Source of the DNA: Planctomycetota bacterium | GTDB lineage: Bacteria > Planctomycetota > J058 > J103 | Assembly: GCA_026004615.1 (NCBI GenBank) | Contig: BPJM01000002.1 | Coordinates: 421,488 to 485,487, forward strand | Direction: 5' to 3' | DNA length: 64,000 nt | In this document: piece by piece, positions 24,799 through 34,135 of the stretch | How positions within the stretch are numbered: position 1 is the first letter of the stretch | Layout of the letters: each line of letters starts with the position of its first letter | The notes under the pieces: generated by a model | What the model saw: the letters and a program-made list of their open reading frames with translations, nothing else | What the model was told of the DNA's origin: nothing | The model's database searches: none | Translations under genes and position numbers: made by a program

Positions 24799-25213
24799 AT
24801 GAGCAGGATCAAGTGGAAGATCCACAAGGGCGACCTGGTCGAGGTCATCACCGGGGAGGAGCGCGGCAAGCGCGGCCGGGTCAAGAGCGTGGATGTCGAG
24901 CGGGGCCGCGTGGTGGTGGAGGGCGTGAACCGGGCCGTCCCGCCACCTGCGGCCGAGCCAGAGCCACCCGCAGGGCGGGCGGATCGAGACCGAGATGCCG
25001 CTCGATATCTCGAACGTCATGCTGGTCTCGGAGGAGACCGGCCGCCGGCAGCGGGTGCGGCGGGTGACCTTCACCATGACGGACGCGGGGGGGGCAAGCG
25101 GCGGGGTGTTCCGCTACCGGGTCGGGGTCAAGGACAACAAGCCCATCGGAGCGCGCGACCGCGAGCTGGCGGAGCGGCACGAAAAGGTGCGCGGGCAGCA
25201 GGGAGCCGGATAA
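24799..25213 (+). CDS. rplX: ribosomal protein L24, one frame break
   Basis: Assembly-initiator protein with a KOW motif: IHKGDLVEVITGEERGKRG and VDVERGRVVVEGVN. A surplus C at 24939-24941 breaks the frame; the continuation HLRPSQSHPQGGRIETEMPL is the classic L24 middle, and the frame ends at TAA 25211. About 137 residues after repair, with a longer C-terminus than E. coli L24 (104). Confidence 0.88.
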
Positions 25214-25219
25214 GGAGCC

Positions 25220-25919
25220 ATGGCCGACAAGAGCAAGGGCGCCGCGGGCGGCGCCAAGCCGGGCGGCGGCAAGGCCGCGGGCAAGCAGGGCGGAGGGCGC
25301 AAGACGGCGCCGGCGGCGGACCGCAAGGAAGGTGCAAAGGCGCCGGCGGCGCCGCCGGCCGCGCCGGCCGAGGGTGCCGATTCCGCGCCTGAAGCTGCTG
25401 TACCGCGACCGCATCCGGCCCGAGCTCAAGCAGCGCTTCGGCTACAAGAACGATCTGGCGGTGCCGCGGTTGGACAAGATCGTCATCTCCATGGGCGTCG
25501 GGCGCGCGCTGCAGACGCCCAAGCGGCTGGAGGAGGCGCAGCAGCACCTCAGCCTGATCGCGGGACAGAAGGCGGTGCTGACGCGCGCCAAGCGGTCGAT
25601 CTCCAACTTCCGGCTGCGCCAGGGGCAGGCGATCGGCTGCAAGGTGACCCTGCGCCGGGATCGGATGTACGAGTTTCTGGATCGGCTGATCTCGATCGCC
25701 ATCCCGCGCATCCGCGACTTTCGCGGCATGTCGCCGAAGTCGTTCGATGGCCGGGGCAACTACTCGCTGGGGCTGAGCGAGCAGGTGGTGTTCACCGAGG
25801 TCGATGCCGATCGCATGGAGTTCGTGCAGGGGATGAACATCGCGATCTGCACGACCGCCCGCACCGACGAGGAGGCGCGGGAGCTGATCGCCGGTTTCGG
25901 TTTCCCCTTCCAGCGCTGA
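25220..25919 (+). CDS. rplE: ribosomal protein L5 with basic N-terminal tail, one frame break
   Basis: 5S rRNA-binding protein. The ATG at 25220 (after AAGGAGCC) opens about 51 residues made almost only of Ala, Gly, Lys and Pro. A surplus G at 25372-25374 then breaks the frame; the repaired reading continues [19 protein letters not shown] into a normal L5: [27 protein letters not shown] and the C-terminal FGFPFQR. The tail is not part of canonical L5. A shorter product starting near the core would need a start codon I cannot see in the correct place. Confidence 0.87.
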
Positions 25920-25959
25920 GCGGGCGGGGGCTCGGGGATTCGGTGATGGAGAGACGGAC

Positions 25960-26202
25960 GTGGCGAAGCTGAGCCAGAGGGTGAAGCACCAGCGCCTCAA
26001 GCGCGCGGCGGCGCTCGTGGCGCGCGGGGAGGAGCTGCCGCGCGCGCTGCGCAAGTACCGCTTTTCGACGCGGGTGCACAACCGCTGCGAGTTGTGCGGG
26101 CGGCCGCGGGCATACTACCGGCGGTTCAAGATCTGCCGCTGCTGCTTCCGCGACCTGGCGCTGCAGGGGATGATCCCCGGCTGCAAGAAGGCGAGCTGGT
26201 AG
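25960..26202 (+). CDS. rpsN: ribosomal protein S14, zinc-binding type
   Basis: 80-residue S14. The core [20 protein letters not shown] has two CxxC pairs, as in the short zinc-binding form, and ends [11 protein letters not shown]. About 19 extra residues ([19 protein letters not shown]) sit before the usual [12 protein letters not shown], making it longer than the typical 61-residue form. Start is GTG at 25960, after GGAGAGACG. Confidence 0.93.
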   Translation: MAKLSQRVKHQRLKRAAALVARGEELPRALRKYRFSTRVHNRCELCGRPRAYYRRFKICRCCFRDLALQGMIPGCKKASW

Positions 26203-26223
26203 TGGCGTAGGAGACACGAGGTC

Positions 26224-26622
26224 ATGCCGATGACCGATCCGGTTGCCGACATGCTGACCCGCATCCGCAACGCCGTGCGCAATCGCGCGCGTACGGTGCG
26301 CGTGCCGCGGTCCAAGCTCAAGCTCGGCATCGCCCGGGTGCTCAAGGATGAGGGCTACATCCGCGACTTCCGGGAGGTCGAGGATGGGGTCCAGGGCGCG
26401 ATCGAGATCGAGCTCAAGTACGGCCCAGACGGCGAGCAGGTGATCCATCACATCGCGCGCAAGAGCCGGCCGGGCCGGCGGGTGTATGGCGGGGTGCGGG
26501 AGCAGCGCCCGGTGCTCAACGGGCTGGGGATCGCGGTGCTGTCGACCTCGCGCGGGGTGCTCTCGGACCGCGAGGCGCGCCGCGCGCACGTCGGCGGCGA
26601 GGTGCTGTGCGAGGTCTGGTGA
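26224..26622 (+). CDS. rpsH: ribosomal protein S8
   Basis: 132-residue 16S binder, the spc-operon translational repressor in E. coli: MTDPVADMLTRIRNAVRN, RVLKDEGYIRDFREV and GLGIAVLSTSRGVLSDREAR, ending GGEVLCEVW. Standard length and position. Confidence 0.96.
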   Translation: MPMTDPVADMLTRIRNAVRNRARTVRVPRSKLKLGIARVLKDEGYIRDFREVEDGVQGAIEIELKYGPDGEQVIHHIARKSRPGRRVYGGVREQRPVLNGLGIAVLSTSRGVLSDREARRAHVGGEVLCEVW

Positions 26623-26677
26623 GCGGTCCGGGGCGGGCTGGGCCACTGCGAACGGCGCGGACGAGGCGGGTGAGACG

Positions 26678-27247
26678 ATGTCACGGATTGGCAAGCTGCC
26701 GGTCGCGATCCCTCAGGGGGTGAAGATCGGCCTGCGCGGCCGGACGATCCAGGTCGAGGGGCCGCATGGCAAGCTCAGCTTCGAGCATCATCCGGCGGTG
26801 GGCGTGGTGCTCGATCAGGAGCGCGGGCAGGTGCGGGTCGAGCGGCCGTCGAACTCCAAGCAACACCGGGCACTGCACGGACTCACGCGGGCGCTCATCC
26901 AGAACATGGTGCGCGGGGTGACGGAGCCCTACGAGAAGCGGCTGCTCATCCAGGGGGTGGGCTACGGGGCGGCGCTCAAGGGGCGGCGGCTGGAGTTGAC
27001 GGTCGGGTTCTCGCACCCGGTGGTGTTCGAGGTGCCCGAGGGGATCACGGTCGAGCTGCCGGGCGCGCAGGAGATCGTCATCCGGGGACCGGACAAGCAG
27101 GCGGTGGGCGAGTTCGCGGCCCGGGTGCGGCGGACGCGGCCGCCCGAGCCGTACAACGCCAAGGGCATCCGCTACGGCCGGAGCAAGGACATGCCCGAGG
27201 AGATCGTCCGGCGCAAGGCCGGCAAGGCCTTCGGCAGCGGCGGCTGA
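26678..27247 (+). CDS. rplF: ribosomal protein L6
   Basis: 189-residue two-domain protein near the factor site: [35 protein letters not shown] and [18 protein letters not shown]. The C-terminal segment [21 protein letters not shown] is a few residues longer than the usual KGIRYADEVVRRKEGK. ATG at 26678; upstream open frame has no similarity. Confidence 0.95.
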   Translation: MSRIGKLPVAIPQGVKIGLRGRTIQVEGPHGKLSFEHHPAVGVVLDQERGQVRVERPSNSKQHRALHGLTRALIQNMVRGVTEPYEKRLLIQGVGYGAALKGRRLELTVGFSHPVVFEVPEGITVELPGAQEIVIRGPDKQAVGEFAARVRRTRPPEPYNAKGIRYGRSKDMPEEIVRRKAGKAFGSGG

Positions 27248-27267
27248 GCGGACGGGAGCGAGACGCG

Positions 27268-27630
27268 ATGAAGGCGGTGATCGAGAAGCGCAAGCGGCAT
27301 CAGAGGCGGCGCTGGCGCATCCGGCGCAAGGTGCGCGGTACGGCGGAGCGGCCCCGGCTGGCGGTGTTCCGCTCGCTCAAGCACACCTATGCCCAGGTCA
27401 TCGACGACGTGAGCGGGCGGACGCTGGCGGCGGCCTCGACGCTGGACAGCGAGGTGCGGGCGGCGGCCGGCGCCAAGACGGCGCGCGCGCGTGCGGTCGG
27501 CAAGCTCGTCGCCGAGCGGGCGCGGGCGGCGGGGATCGAGCGGGTGGTCTTCGACCGCGGTGGCTTCAAGTACCACGGCCGGGTCAAGGCGGTGGCCGAG
27601 GCGGCGCGCGAGGCGGGGCTGGAGTTCTGA
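27268..27630 (+). CDS. rplR: ribosomal protein L18
   Basis: 120-residue 5S rRNA binder: [28 protein letters not shown] and the C-terminal [20 protein letters not shown] with AAREAGLEF. Normal length and order before rpsE. Confidence 0.96.
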   Translation: MKAVIEKRKRHQRRRWRIRRKVRGTAERPRLAVFRSLKHTYAQVIDDVSGRTLAAASTLDSEVRAAAGAKTARARAVGKLVAERARAAGIERVVFDRGGFKYHGRVKAVAEAAREAGLEF

Positions 27631-27662
27631 ACGCAGGCGGCGCGAGAGGAGAACGCGAGCAG

Positions 27663-28356
27663 ATGGCGGAGGCGACGGGAAGCGGGCCGCGCGGTGGCAG
27701 GCGGGGCGGCGGGCGCGGCGGCGATCGGTACGGCGAGGGCGCCGAGGGCGCCGGCGAGGGGGCCGAGCGCCGGGGCGGCGGTCGCGGGCGCGGCCGCCGC
27801 GAGCGCGCCGGCGCAGCCGGCGGGCGGGCGCCGCGCGAGGAGAGCCGGCTGCAGGAGACCGTCGTCAAGGTGATGCGCAACGCGAAGGTCGTCAAGGGCG
27901 GCCGGCGCTTCACCTTCGGCGCGCTCGTGGTGGTCGGCGACGGGCGCGGTCAGGTCGGCATCGGCCATGGCAAGGCCAACGGCGTGCCGGATGCGGTCGA
28001 AAAGGGCGTCAAGCAGGCCCAGAAGGAGCTGATGCGGGTGCCGCTGGTGCACGCGGGCACCATCCCGCATCAGGTCATCGGGCGCTTCGGTTCGACCAAG
28101 GTCTACCTGATCCCGGCGGCGCCCGGCACCGGGGTGAAGGCCGGCGCGGCGGTCAAGGCGGTGCTGGTGGCTGCCGGGGTGGAGAACATCCTGACCAAGG
28201 TGCACGGCAGCACCAATCCGGTCAACGTGCTCAAGGCGACCTGCCGGGCGCTGAGGGCGCTGCGCACGCGCGAGGAGGTGGCAGCGCTGCGGGGGGGTGG
28301 AGCTGGCCCGCTACGCCTGGCCACCCCCGCCCGAGGCGGTGGTGGCGGCGGGTTGA
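27663..28356 (+). CDS. rpsE: ribosomal protein S5 with Gly/Arg-rich N-terminus, one frame break
   Basis: 30S protein of the decoding region. The first roughly 60 residues are a low-complexity Gly/Arg/Glu tail absent from canonical S5. Then [38 protein letters not shown] and [14 protein letters not shown] are standard. A surplus G in the run 28291-28297 diverts the end. Removing it restores [17 protein letters not shown] and a TGA at 28354-28356. The next gene is rplO, with no rpmD between. Confidence 0.9.
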
Positions 28357-28419
28357 CGGGAGCGTGAGGAGCGAGTCGCCGCGCCGGGCGCGGCGGCGCC
28401 GAGCGGACGAGGCGAAGCG

Positions 28420-28974
28420 ATGGATCTGAAGACCTTGAGGGCGCTGCCCTCGATCAGGCGGCGCAAGCCGCGCAAGCGGGTCGGGCGGGGGCCGGGCTCG
28501 GGGCACGGCAAGACGGCCGGCCGTGGCCACAAGGGACAGGGCCAGCGCTCCGGGCGCCGCATCATGGACTACTACGAGGGCGGGCAGATGCCGCTGCAGC
28601 GGCGCATGCCCAAGCGCGGTTTCAGCAACGCCCGTTTCGGCCGCGTCTACACCGTCATCAACGTGCGCGACCTCGGCCGCTTTCCCGAGGGGGCGACCGT
28701 GGATCGGGCGTCGCTCGAGGCCGCCGGCCTGCTCAAGCAGGTGCGCGACGGGGTGAAGCTGCTGGGCGATGGGGAGCTGGCGGTCAAGGGGCTCACCGTC
28801 CGGGTCGAGCGCGCCTCCCGGAGCGCGATCGCCAAGATCGAGGCGCTGGGCGGCACGGTGGAGCAGCTGCACGAGCCCCACCGCCCGCGCCGGCCCAAGG
28901 TCGACTGGGCAGCGGAGGCACGCGGGCAGGGCAAGGGCAAGGGCCGGCGCAAGGTCGAGGCGGAAGAGGACTGA
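28420..28974 (+). CDS. rplO: ribosomal protein L15
   Basis: 184-residue late-assembly protein. The N-terminus KRVGRGPGSGHGKTAGRGHK is the conserved rRNA-binding stretch, followed by RRMPKRGFSNARFGRVYTV and the C-terminal domain GRFPEGATVDRASLEAAGLL. About 40 residues longer than E. coli L15, mostly basic C-terminal sequence. secY follows after 160 bp. Confidence 0.95.
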   Translation: MDLKTLRALPSIRRRKPRKRVGRGPGSGHGKTAGRGHKGQGQRSGRRIMDYYEGGQMPLQRRMPKRGFSNARFGRVYTVINVRDLGRFPEGATVDRASLEAAGLLKQVRDGVKLLGDGELAVKGLTVRVERASRSAIAKIEALGGTVEQLHEPHRPRRPKVDWAAEARGQGKGKGRRKVEAEED

Positions 28975-29134
28975 GGGCTGGCGCGAGAACACGGCACCGC
29001 CTCGCCCGGGACAGCTGCCCCGTCCGTGCGGCGAGCTCCGGCGCCCGCTGCCCCCGCGTGCCGGTCGGACCGGCCACAGCCGGGGCCATCTCGCCGCGGC
29101 CTTGGGCTACGGGGCGTAGAGCGAAGCGAGACCG

Positions 29135-30478
29135 ATGCTCCAGGCGGTGAGCAACATCTTCAAGGTGCCGGAGCTGCGCCGGCGGGTGCTCTACACCTTC
29201 GCCATGCTGGTGGTCTACCGGCTGGGCTTCCAGTTCTGGCTGCCGGGGGTGGATACCGCCAAGGTCGAGGAGCTGATCCAGCAGCCGGCCGAGGGCGGGC
29301 TGGGGCAGCTGCTCGCCTTCGCCAGCGCGATCACCGGCGGGGCGCTGCGCGAGGCGAAGCTGTTCTCGCTCGGCATCATGCCGTATATCTCGGCCTCGAT
29401 CATCTTCAGCCTGCTGGTCAAGGTCATCCCCTCGCTCGAGGCGCTGCAGAAGGAGGGCGAGGCCGGCCGGCGGCGCATCAACGAGTGGACCCGCTACAGC
29501 ACCGTCGCCATCTGTCTGCTCCAGTCCGGCTTCGTGATCGGCTTTCTCAAGAGCGGAGGCCTGGTGTTGCCGGAGTGGGAGTCGAGCCTGCTGTTCTATG
29601 TCTCGACCGTGATCGCGCTCACCAGCGGCGCCATGTTCGTGATGTGGGTCGGCGAGCGCATCAGCGAGTCGGGGGTCGGCAACGGCATCTCGCTGATCAT
29701 CATGGCCGGCATCATCGCCGACATGCCGGCGGCGCTGCTGCAGTTCCTCACCGATGAGATCTTCAACCCGGCGCTCAACCGGCAGGAGGTCACCTTCGGG
29801 GTGCTGAAGCTGGTGGCCTTCATCGCGCTGTTCGTGGCGGTGGTGGTCGCGGTCGTGCTCATGCAGCAGAGCCAGCGCCGCATCCCGATCCAGCAGCAGA
29901 AGCACACCCGGGGCCGGCGGGTCTACGGCGGGCAGCTGCACTATCTGCCGTTCCGGGTGAACTCGGCTGGCGTCATGCCGGTGATCTTCGCGCAGTCGCT
30001 GCTGATCCTGCCGGCGATGCTGCTCGGGCGCTTCGGGGTGCGGGCGGACTTCGCCTACGGGCACGGCTTCTGGGGGATCACGCTCACCATCGCGCTCATC
30101 TATTTCTTCACCTACTTCTGGATCTCGCTCATGTTCAACCCGGTCGAGATCGCCAACAACATGAAGGAGCACGGCTCGTTCATCCCGGGGGTGCGGCCGG
30201 GGCGCAAGACCGCCGAGTACCTGGAGGCCATCATGAACCGCATCACGATGGTCGGGGCGGCGTTTCTGTGCGCGGTGGCGCTGCTGCCCAACCTGGTCTC
30301 GGCGCTGCTGGGGATCCAGATCTACATGGCGCATTTTCTCGGCGGCACCGGCATCCTGATCATCGTCGGGGTGGCGCTCGACATCGTGCAGAAGATCGAA
30401 TCGCATCTGCTCATGCGCCACTACGAGGGCTTCATCAAGCGCGGCCGCATCCGCGCCCGGCGCGGAGGCACGATCTGA
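29135..30478 (+). CDS. secY: preprotein translocase subunit SecY
   Basis: 447-residue channel of the Sec translocon with ten hydrophobic segments. Conserved pieces are KVPELRRRVLYTFAMLVVYR at the N-terminus, LGIMPYISASIIFSLL, the loop RRIPIQQQKHTRGRRVYGG and FNPVEIANNMKEHGSFIPG in the C-terminal half, ending with the conserved LMRHYEGFIKRGRI-type tail. The ATG at 29135 is preceded by AGCGAAGCGAG. adk begins one base after the stop. Confidence 0.96.
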   Translation: MLQAVSNIFKVPELRRRVLYTFAMLVVYRLGFQFWLPGVDTAKVEELIQQPAEGGLGQLLAFASAITGGALREAKLFSLGIMPYISASIIFSLLVKVIPSLEALQKEGEAGRRRINEWTRYSTVAICLLQSGFVIGFLKSGGLVLPEWESSLLFYVSTVIALTSGAMFVMWVGERISESGVGNGISLIIMAGIIADMPAALLQFLTDEIFNPALNRQEVTFGVLKLVAFIALFVAVVVAVVLMQQSQRRIPIQQQKHTRGRRVYGGQLHYLPFRVNSAGVMPVIFAQSLLILPAMLLGRFGVRADFAYGHGFWGITLTIALIYFFTYFWISLMFNPVEIANNMKEHGSFIPGVRPGRKTAEYLEAIMNRITMVGAAFLCAVALLPNLVSALLGIQIYMAHFLGGTGILIIVGVALDIVQKIESHLLMRHYEGFIKRGRIRARRGGTI

Positions 30479-30479
30479 G

Positions 30480-31130
30480 ATGCGGCTGGTGCTGCTGGGG
30501 CCGCCCGGGGCGGGCAAGGGCACGCAGGCCAGGCGGCTGGCGGAGCGCCGCGGCTGGGCGCACATCTCGACCGGCGACATGCTGCGCGAGGCGGTGCGCA
30601 AGCAGACGCCGGCCGGCCAGAAGGCGGAGCCGCTGCTGGCAGCGGGCCAGCTGGTGCCGGACGCGCTGGTGCTGGAACTGGTGGCGGAGCGGCTCGCCGA
30701 GCCCGATGCCCGGGGCGGCTTCATCCTGGATGGCTACCCGCGCAACCCCCAGCAGGCCGAGGATCTGGCGGCGCTGCTGCGGGAGCGCGGGCTCGGGCTC
30801 GACCGGGTGGTGCTCTTGCGGCTGGAGGACGAGGCGATCGTGCGGCGCATGGCCGGGCGGCGCAGCTGCCCGGAGTGCGGGGCGGTCTACCACCTGGAGT
30901 TCGCGCCGCCGCGGGTGCCGCAGCGGTGCGACCGCTGCGGTGCCGCGCTGGTGCAGCGCGAGGACGATCGGGAGGAGGTGGTGCGCCGGCGGCTGGAGAC
31001 CTACCGCCAGAAGACCGCGCCCCTGATCGAGCACTACCGCGCGCAGGGGCTGCTGGTCGAGGTGGATGCAAGCGGAGAGGTCGATCAGGTGTCCCAGCGG
31101 ATCGAGCAGGCGCTGGCGACCTCGGCCTGA
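30480..31130 (+). CDS. adk: adenylate kinase
   Basis: 216-residue kinase interconverting ATP+AMP and 2 ADP. P-loop GPPGAGKGTQ at residues 7-16, ISTGDMLREAV for AMP binding and GYPRNPQQAEDL. The LID has four cysteines (CPEC ... CDRC), so it is the zinc-stabilised long-LID type. It starts one base after the secY stop, the common secY-adk-map order. Confidence 0.96.
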   Translation: MRLVLLGPPGAGKGTQARRLAERRGWAHISTGDMLREAVRKQTPAGQKAEPLLAAGQLVPDALVLELVAERLAEPDARGGFILDGYPRNPQQAEDLAALLRERGLGLDRVVLLRLEDEAIVRRMAGRRSCPECGAVYHLEFAPPRVPQRCDRCGAALVQREDDREEVVRRRLETYRQKTAPLIEHYRAQGLLVEVDASGEVDQVSQRIEQALATSA

Positions 31131-31161
31131 CCGGAGGCGGCCGGGCGAGGCAGGAGCGCCG

Positions 31162-31962
31162 ATGGACTCGCTCCGCGGTGGTGGTGGGGAAGGACGGCGC
31201 GTGGTCGCGGTGACGCGCAAGACGCAGGAGCAGCTCGAGCGCATGCGCGAGGCGGGGCGCGTGGTGGCGGAGTGCCATGCCCTGGTGCGCGAGATGGCGC
31301 GGCCTGGGGTGCGCACCATCGATCTCGACCGCGAGGTGGAGGCGCTGATCCGCGCGCGTGGCGGCACGCCGGCGTTCCTCGGTTACCGGGGCTATCCGGC
31401 TTCGATCTGCGCCTCGGTCAACGACGAGGTGGTGCACGGCATCCCCAACCGGCGCCGGCTGCAGGAGGGCGACATCCTGAGCGTGGACATCGGAGTCGCC
31501 AAGGACGGCTGGTACGGCGATGCCGCGAACACGATCCCGATCGGACAGGTCTCCGCGGAGGCGGCGCGGCTCATCGAGGTCTGCTATGAGGCGCTGGCGC
31601 GGGCGATCGCGGCCGTGCGTCCGGGAGCGCGCCTGAGCGAGATCGCGCGCGCGGTGCAGAGCTACGTCGAGGGCCAGGGCTACGCCGTGGTGCGCAAGTA
31701 CGTGGGTCACGGCATCGGCAGCGCCATGCACGAGGAGCCCCAGGTGCCGAACTTCGTCTCGCCGGCACTGCTCAAGAACGACCTGGTGCTGGAGCCCGGG
31801 ATGGTGCTGGCGATCGAGCCGATGGTGAACCAGGGCACGCACCAGACGCGGACGAAGAAGAACCGCTGGACGGTGGTTACGTGCGACGGCAAGCTCTCCG
31901 CGCATGCCGAGCACACCGTGGCCGTCACCGAGCAGGGACACGCCATCCTCACGCTGCCATAG
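31162..31962 (+). CDS. map: methionine aminopeptidase, type I
   Basis: 266-residue metalloprotease that removes the initiator methionine. The metal ligands are in SVDIGVAKDGWYGDAANT (two Asp), GHGIGSAMHEEP (His), LAIEPMVN (Glu) and SAHAEHTVAVTE (Glu). YRGYPASICASVNDEVVHGI is the family signature. ATG at 31162 follows GCAGGAGC. About 20 N-terminal residues before the core are unconserved. Confidence 0.95.
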   Translation: MDSLRGGGGEGRRVVAVTRKTQEQLERMREAGRVVAECHALVREMARPGVRTIDLDREVEALIRARGGTPAFLGYRGYPASICASVNDEVVHGIPNRRRLQEGDILSVDIGVAKDGWYGDAANTIPIGQVSAEAARLIEVCYEALARAIAAVRPGARLSEIARAVQSYVEGQGYAVVRKYVGHGIGSAMHEEPQVPNFVSPALLKNDLVLEPGMVLAIEPMVNQGTHQTRTKKNRWTVVTCDGKLSAHAEHTVAVTEQGHAILTLP

Positions 31963-31989
31963 CGGGGCGAGCGGGGGCCGGCGGCAAGG

Positions 31990-32223
31990 GTGCAGGCGGT
32001 GGGGGCGGAGCACAGGCAGCGGGCGGTCATCGAGGCGGTGCTGCCGAACGGGCGGTATCGGGTGCGGCTGGAAGGGGGACGGAGCGTGCTGGCGCACCTG
32101 GGCGGGCGGGCGCGCACCGATCTGGTGCGGCTGCTGCCCGGGGATGCGGTCACGGTCGAGCTGGCGGGGCTCGACCCCGGGCGAGCGCGCATCGTGGGTG
32201 GCGCTCGACCGCCGGCGGGATGA
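31990..32223 (+). CDS. infA: translation initiation factor IF-1
   Basis: 77-residue OB-fold factor that occupies the 30S A site. AVIEAVLPNGRYRVRLEGG, LAHLGGRARTDLVRLLPGD and VTVELAGLDPGRARIV align with the whole of IF-1 but are more diverged than neighbouring genes. Start is GTG at 31990. It sits between map and rpmJ as in many bacteria. Confidence 0.88.
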   Translation: MQAVGAEHRQRAVIEAVLPNGRYRVRLEGGRSVLAHLGGRARTDLVRLLPGDAVTVELAGLDPGRARIVGGARPPAG

Positions 32224-32266
32224 GAGGCCAGGGACGAGGGCCGGCGGTGAAAAACGACTTCGGCGC

Positions 32267-32295
32267 TTGGCGGAGCCCGTGGGGGCTGCTATAAT
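32267..32295 (+). promoter_or_regulatory. promoter upstream of rpmJ and the alpha-operon genes
   Basis: TTGGCG (32267-32272), a 17-bp spacer and a perfect TATAAT (32290-32295), 63 bp before rpmJ. It should transcribe rpmJ-rpsM-rpsK-rpsD-rpoA-rplQ. Confidence 0.75.
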
Positions 32296-32357
32296 CGCGC
32301 GCTTGTGCCTCGGGCGGTGGGGCGGCGGCGCGCCCGGTGCCGCGGGAGGAAGACGAG

Positions 32358-32477
32358 ATGAAGGTCCGGTCGTCGGTGAAGCGGATCTGCGAGTCGTGCA
32401 AGATCGTACGCCGCCGCGGGGTGGTGCGCGTGATCTGCAAGGCGAATCCGCGTCACAAGCAGCGTCAGGGCAAGTAA
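32358..32477 (+). CDS. rpmJ: ribosomal protein L36, zinc-binding type
   Basis: Only 39 residues. It begins [19 protein letters not shown] and ends [15 protein letters not shown], giving the CxxC...C...H zinc site. GGAGGAAGACGAG precedes the ATG. rpsM follows after 22 bp. Confidence 0.95.
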   Translation: MKVRSSVKRICESCKIVRRRGVVRVICKANPRHKQRQGK

Positions 32478-32499
32478 CGAGCTAGGGGAGAGGGCGGCG

Positions 32500-32883
32500 A
32501 TGCCGCGTATCGTAGGAGTCGACATCCCGGCGGACAAGCCGATCCGGATCGCGCTCCGCTACATCTACGGGATCGGTCCCACCAAGGCGCAGCAGATCGT
32601 GGACCGGCTCGGCATCGACGGGCAGGTGCGGGCGCGCGATCTGACCGAGGACGAGGTGCAGCGCATCGCGCAGGAGATCGAGCGCAACCACGTCGTCGAG
32701 GGGATGCTGCGCCGGCAGGTGGCGCAGAATATCCAGCGTCTCAAGGAGATCAACTGCTACCGCGGCATCCGGCACAAGCGCGGGCTGCCGGTGCGGGGGC
32801 AGCGCACGCGGACCAACGCGCGCACCCGCAAGGGGCCGCGGCGCACCGTGGCCGTCAAGAAGTCCGTGAAGGCGATGAGGTGA
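32500..32883 (+). CDS. rpsM: ribosomal protein S13
   Basis: 127-residue 30S head protein: [37 protein letters not shown] and the basic tail [18 protein letters not shown]. Normal length. rpsK begins 9 bp later. Confidence 0.96.
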   Translation: MPRIVGVDIPADKPIRIALRYIYGIGPTKAQQIVDRLGIDGQVRARDLTEDEVQRIAQEIERNHVVEGMLRRQVAQNIQRLKEINCYRGIRHKRGLPVRGQRTRTNARTRKGPRRTVAVKKSVKAMR

Positions 32884-32892
32884 GCGGCCGCC

Positions 32893-33276
32893 ATGTCGAA
32901 GCGCAAGGAAAAGAAGAAGACGCGCAAGAACATCAGCAAGGGCATCGCCCACATCAAGGCGAGCTTCAACAACACGATCATCACGATTACCGACATGGCC
33001 GGCAACGTCATCGCGTGGGACAGCGCCGGCTCGATCGGCTACAAGGGCAGTCGCAAATCCACCCCCTTCGCGGCGCAGAAGGCGGCGGAGCGGTGTGCGG
33101 AGAAGGCGAAGAAGAACGGCATCACCGAGGTCGAGGTGCGGGTCAAGGGCCCCGGCGCCGGGCGCGAGTCGGCGATCCGCTCGCTGCAGGCGTGCGGGGT
33201 CGCCATCCGCTCCATCGAGGACGTGACCCCGCTGCCGCACAACGGCTGCCGGCCGCGCAAGCGGCGGCGGGTGTAG
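32893..33276 (+). CDS. rpsK: ribosomal protein S11
   Basis: 127-residue platform protein: [37 protein letters not shown] and the C-terminal [18 protein letters not shown]. Standard length. 129 bp separate it from rpsD. Confidence 0.96.
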   Translation: MSKRKEKKKTRKNISKGIAHIKASFNNTIITITDMAGNVIAWDSAGSIGYKGSRKSTPFAAQKAAERCAEKAKKNGITEVEVRVKGPGAGRESAIRSLQACGVAIRSIEDVTPLPHNGCRPRKRRRV

Positions 33277-33405
33277 CGGGAGCGGGGACGGACAGCCCCC
33301 CGTCGAGGCGATCGCGGCCGCGGCCTGGCGGCTTGGCGAGCGCGCGGGGCAGCGGAGTCTGGAGGAAGGCCCCCGCGGGGGTCGTAAACAGGCGAAAGGG
33401 ATGTC

Positions 33406-34035
33406 ATGGCGAGGTACACCGGACCCAAGTGCAAGCTCTGCCGGCGCGAGGGCGAGAAGCTGTTCCTCAAGGGCACGCGCTGCCTGACGGCCAAGTGCGC
33501 GATCGCCAAGCGGGCCTATCCGCCGGGCGAGCGCCGCTTCCGCCGGCGCGGCAAGGTCAGCGACTACGGCGAGCAGCTGCGCGAGAAGCAGAAGGCGAAG
33601 CGTTCCTACGGGGTGCTGGAGCGGCAGTTCCGCCGCTACTTCCACATCGCCGAGCGCCAGGAGGGCAATACCGGCGAGAACCTGGTGCGGCTGCTGGAGC
33701 GGCGGCTGGACAACGTGGTCTATCTCGGCGGGTTCGCACCCTCGCGTGCCGCCGCTCGCCAGCTGGTCACCCACGGCCATGTGGCGCTGAACGACCACAA
33801 GGCGGACATCCCGAGTCTCTTGGTGCGGCCGGGTGACATCGTGAAGGTGCGTGCCGGCCGGCGGCGGCGCGAGCTGGTCGAGGGCTATCGCCAGATGACG
33901 GTCGAGCGCGGGGTGCCGCCGTGGCTGGCGGTCAATCCCGAGGAACAGTCGATCCAGGTGCTGGCGCTGCCCAAGCCCGAGGAGTTCAGCGTGCCGTTGC
34001 GCTCCAACCTGATCGTGGAGCTGTTGTCGAAGTAA
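33406..34035 (+). CDS. rpsD: ribosomal protein S4, zinc-binding type
   Basis: 209-residue assembly initiator of the 30S body. The N-terminal CKLCRREGEKLFLKGTRC with a following KCAI gives four cysteines for zinc. The S4 RNA-binding domain ([20 protein letters not shown], with GHVALND) is complete. It retains YGVLERQFRRYF. rpoA begins 100 bp later. Confidence 0.96.
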   Translation: MARYTGPKCKLCRREGEKLFLKGTRCLTAKCAIAKRAYPPGERRFRRRGKVSDYGEQLREKQKAKRSYGVLERQFRRYFHIAERQEGNTGENLVRLLERRLDNVVYLGGFAPSRAAARQLVTHGHVALNDHKADIPSLLVRPGDIVKVRAGRRRRELVEGYRQMTVERGVPPWLAVNPEEQSIQVLALPKPEEFSVPLRSNLIVELLSK

Positions 34036-34135
34036 CGGCGTTCAACCCTGGTCGGGTCGCAGATGGGGCAGCGGAGCCGTCGCGCGCTCCGCTGCGCCGC
34101 AACTTCCCGGCCCTGGCGCGAGAGGACCGGAACCG

